Assembly (NCBI RefSeq): GCF_042646605.1
Contig: NZ_JBHRUG010000009.1
Location: 124,001 to 188,000, forward strand
Direction: 5' to 3'
Origin: Litchfieldella rifensis
GTDB lineage: Bacteria; Pseudomonadota; Gammaproteobacteria; Pseudomonadales; Halomonadaceae
DNA: 64,000 nucleotides
Numbering within the stretch: position 1 is the stretch's first letter; each line of letters begins with the position of its first letter. Shown here piece by piece: positions 62,343 through 64,000 of this stretch. Under the pieces are notes generated by a model. The model did no database searches, was not told where the DNA came from, and was given only the letters and a program-made list of their open reading frames with translations. The translations under genes were made by a program, and so were the position numbers.

Positions 62343-63589
62343 CACGATGCCTCCCCGATCGTCGGCAGGACCGTGGCCTGAAGCAAGACATTGAGGTTGC
62401 GTTTCTCGGTCGAGGTCGACGTGGAGCGAAACAGGCCACCGACCAGGGGCAGCGATCCTAACCCCGGCACCGATGACACCGTTTCCGTAACGTCCTCACT
62501 CACCAGGCCACCCAGGAGCACGGTCTGGCCTGACAAGATCTGCACCGTGGTGGTGATGGATCGCTGATTGGTAATCACGTCGGAGGCTTCCACCGACGAC
62601 GAGAGGCTATCGGCCTGCGTCAACACGTCCATGATCACTAGGCCGGAGGCGGTCACCACCGGCGACACTTCCAGGGAAACGCCCACATCCTGACGCTCGA
62701 TGGTCTGGAAGGGATTCTCGATGTCCGCCGCCTGCCCGGTCACGCGCCCGGTGATGAAGGGCACGTTCTGGCCAACGCTGATCCGCCCCCGCTGCCCCGA
62801 CAAGGTGATGACCTGCGGCGTAGACAAGACCGTGGCAGAGGAATCCCGGCGCAGTGCCTGGACGGCCAGGGCGAGAACATCACCATCGAAGATCCCGAAC
62901 GATCCGCCCGCCACACTGAGCGATCGACCGAGCATGTTGGTATTGAAGCCTCCCGCGAGATCGGTACCGCTGTGAGCCCGCCCCAAGGCCACGCCGAGAT
63001 CGAAGGTGTCCCCCTCGGACGTCTCATACATGACCGCCTTGATCAGTACCTGAGGGTGGGCGACGTCGAATTGCGGCAACAACTGGGCGAGATCGGCCAG
63101 CTGAGCGTCAGTGCCAGTCACGAGCAGAGCATTGGCCGCTGGGAGAACCTGAGGCACAACAGCGCCGGGCGATAGGCTGGACAGGTAGGCGGACACGACC
63201 GGCACCATGTCAGAAGCCCGGATATTGGCAAAAGCGAGCAAGGTAGTCGACAGCGGCTCAACAGGCAGCTTGGCAATGGCATCGACGAAATCCTCGGGAC
63301 TCCCGACCACCACCGTCGAGGGATTGCCCGGCATGATCGTGTAGCCGTGCGAGTGCAGTACCCCTTCGAAGAACTCGGGTAGCTGTTCTGGCGTCACGTC
63401 AGGCGCGTATACCGTCAGCTCCCCTTCAACCGAGGGTGCCACGGCAAGGGGCTGGCCGGTCTGATCGGAGTACCAGGACACGAAATCGCGAATGTCGGCA
63501 TCGATCAACTCGACCGGCATGGCCCAGGCCGGCGAGGCGACCAGGGACAACAGCAGGATACGCAGCAGACTAGCAGGTGAGCATGGCAT
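62342..63589 (-). CDS. Phage secretin (pIV-like)
   Basis: A 415-residue protein with a signal peptide (MPCSPASLLRILLLSLVASPAWA), N-terminal N0/N1-type modules (PVELIDADIRDFVSWYSDQTGQ; TLLAFANIRASDMVPVVSAYL) and a C-terminal secretin domain (QVLIKAVMYETSEGDTFDLGVALG; the signature VPGLGSLPLVGGLFRSTSTSTEKRNLNVLL). It forms the outer-membrane pore for virion extrusion. Encoding its own secretin means the phage need not borrow the host's type II or IV channel. The start lies inside the end of zot (20-base overlap). Confidence 0.93.
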   Translation of the reverse strand: MPCSPASLLRILLLSLVASPAWAMPVELIDADIRDFVSWYSDQTGQPLAVAPSVEGELTVYAPDVTPEQLPEFFEGVLHSHGYTIMPGNPSTVVVGSPEDFVDAIAKLPVEPLSTTLLAFANIRASDMVPVVSAYLSSLSPGAVVPQVLPAANALLVTGTDAQLADLAQLLPQFDVAHPQVLIKAVMYETSEGDTFDLGVALGRAHSGTDLAGGFNTNMLGRSLSVAGGSFGIFDGDVLALAVQALRRDSSATVLSTPQVITLSGQRGRISVGQNVPFITGRVTGQAADIENPFQTIERQDVGVSLEVSPVVTASGLVIMDVLTQADSLSSSVEASDVITNQRSITTTVQILSGQTVLLGGLVSEDVTETVSSVPGLGSLPLVGGLFRSTSTSTEKRNLNVLLQATVLPTIGEAS

Positions 63590-64000
63590 AGGAGCCCCCT
63601 TGAGAAAGACGGAGACGGCAAGAATCGACCGCCTGGACGGTAAGCCCCTTGCGACGGAGCTCAGACGACGACACGACTTCCCCGGATTCGTCCTCGAGGC
63701 GATAACGGATGTCATCACCCAGGCGGGAATAGCCAACGATCCGCATCGCTTCATAGGCGGATAGATCGACGGGATCGGGAACCGCGCCCGGGGACTCGGA
63801 TTCATCGCCCCCGGCAAACAACGACATCGAGATAGCGGCGCCCAGGACGAAACCGCCTAAGGCGAGAAAGGGTCGATTAAACCGCTTCCAATAAATCCGA
63901 GTCATACGCATGGCAAATACTCCATCATGTGGAACGCGCTTAAAACCGTGGGTATACCAGGGCGGCAACTGCGAATAAGTGCCGTGAAGGTAGTTATCGG
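63570..64000 (-). CDS. Zot-like phage assembly ATPase, C-terminal part (partial)
   Basis: The frame is open to the window end, leaving 142 codons of a longer protein. It shows the end of a cytosolic region (RVPHDGVFAMRMTRIYWKRFNRP), one membrane helix (FLALGGFVLGAAISMSLFAGG) and a periplasmic tail. The tail (GYSRLGDDIRYRLEDESGE...SCRLRLSQGGSYAMLTC) closes with the cysteine-bearing end typical of inovirus Zot/pI proteins. The NTPase domain lies beyond 64000. It overlaps the secretin start, as expected for the pI-pIV pair. Confidence 0.75.
   Translation of the reverse strand, partial: DNYLHGTYSQLPPWYTHGFKRVPHDGVFAMRMTRIYWKRFNRPFLALGGFVLGAAISMSLFAGGDESESPGAVPDPVDLSAYEAMRIVGYSRLGDDIRYRLEDESGEVVSSSELRRKGLTVQAVDSCRLRLSQGGSYAMLTC

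Larger units (their letters stand above)
58940..64000 (-). mobile_element. Filamentous phage (inovirus) prophage, integration end
   Basis: Gene order on the minus strand is Zot (partial) - secretin - TraX-like - hairpin-rich gap - small ORF - replication initiator - tyrosine integrase, next to a tRNA gene. Zot-type ATPase plus secretin is the assembly/export core of filamentous phages. A Rep_trans-type initiator and an integrase resemble Pf-like and integrative inoviruses. Coat and adsorption genes must lie beyond 64000. One border is masked by the N gap and the other is outside the window. Confidence 0.85.

Overview
This window looks like chromosomal sequence from a GC-rich, halophilic gammaproteobacterium of the Halomonas type (Halomonadaceae). 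Three things suggest this: the codon and GC bias, the presence of both a trkA-trkH pair and a second TrkH-type potassium transporter resembling Halomonas TrkI, and gene order close to that of the Pseudomonas/Oceanospirillales core genome. The taxonomic call is inference; there is no rRNA gene here to settle it.

Layout. 1-9.9 kb: end of a diguanylate cyclase, a META-domain lipoprotein, valS, holC and pepA on the minus strand, then lptF-lptG, an RDD membrane protein, bfd and bfr. 9.9-13.3 kb: a four-gene Mce/Mla-type lipid ABC transporter (permease fused to a STAS-like region, ATPase, MCE protein, auxiliary lipoprotein). 13.3-24.2 kb: a DUF1653 protein, tcdA and truC; the TrkI-like transporter; aceK; a DTW-domain tRNA-modification enzyme; a TraB-family membrane protein; trkA-trkH; a dodecin. 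24.3-32.1 kb: rsmB-fmt-def diverging from LysM protein-dprA-tsaC-hemF-aroE. 32.1-38.5 kb: accessory and small-family genes (M48 peptidase, DUF815 ATPase, AraC regulator with azlCD, two unrecognised envelope proteins, a PQQ-type glucose/sorbosone dehydrogenase-like protein).

38.6-50.2 kb is one long minus-strand block: iscR-iscS-iscA, ndk, rlmN, pilW, rodZ, ispG, hisS, yfgM, bamB, der. It matches the classical gammaproteobacterial order, but iscU, hscB, hscA, fdx and iscX are absent, and IscS lacks the C-terminal tail that docks IscU. 50.2-58.7 kb: cysE, trmJ, a divergent suhB orthologue whose metal-binding active site is degenerate, then yajC-secD-secF and queA-tgt.

58.8-64 kb: a tRNA-Leu(CAA) gene, a 10-N assembly gap, and then one end of an integrated filamentous-phage (inovirus) genome, read on the minus strand: Zot-type assembly ATPase (partial, runs off the window), a phage secretin, a TraX-family membrane protein, a hairpin-rich non-coding region, a small ORF, a rolling-circle replication initiator and a tyrosine integrase. 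The TraX-like gene is overlapped into the assembly operon and is the most unusual item here.

Two near-perfect arrays of the same 7-bp unit (GCTTCGA), 12 and 15 copies, lie about 48 kb apart between pepA and holC and just after secF. The second sits beside an intrinsic terminator and is mirrored by decayed copies in inverted orientation on the terminator's other side.
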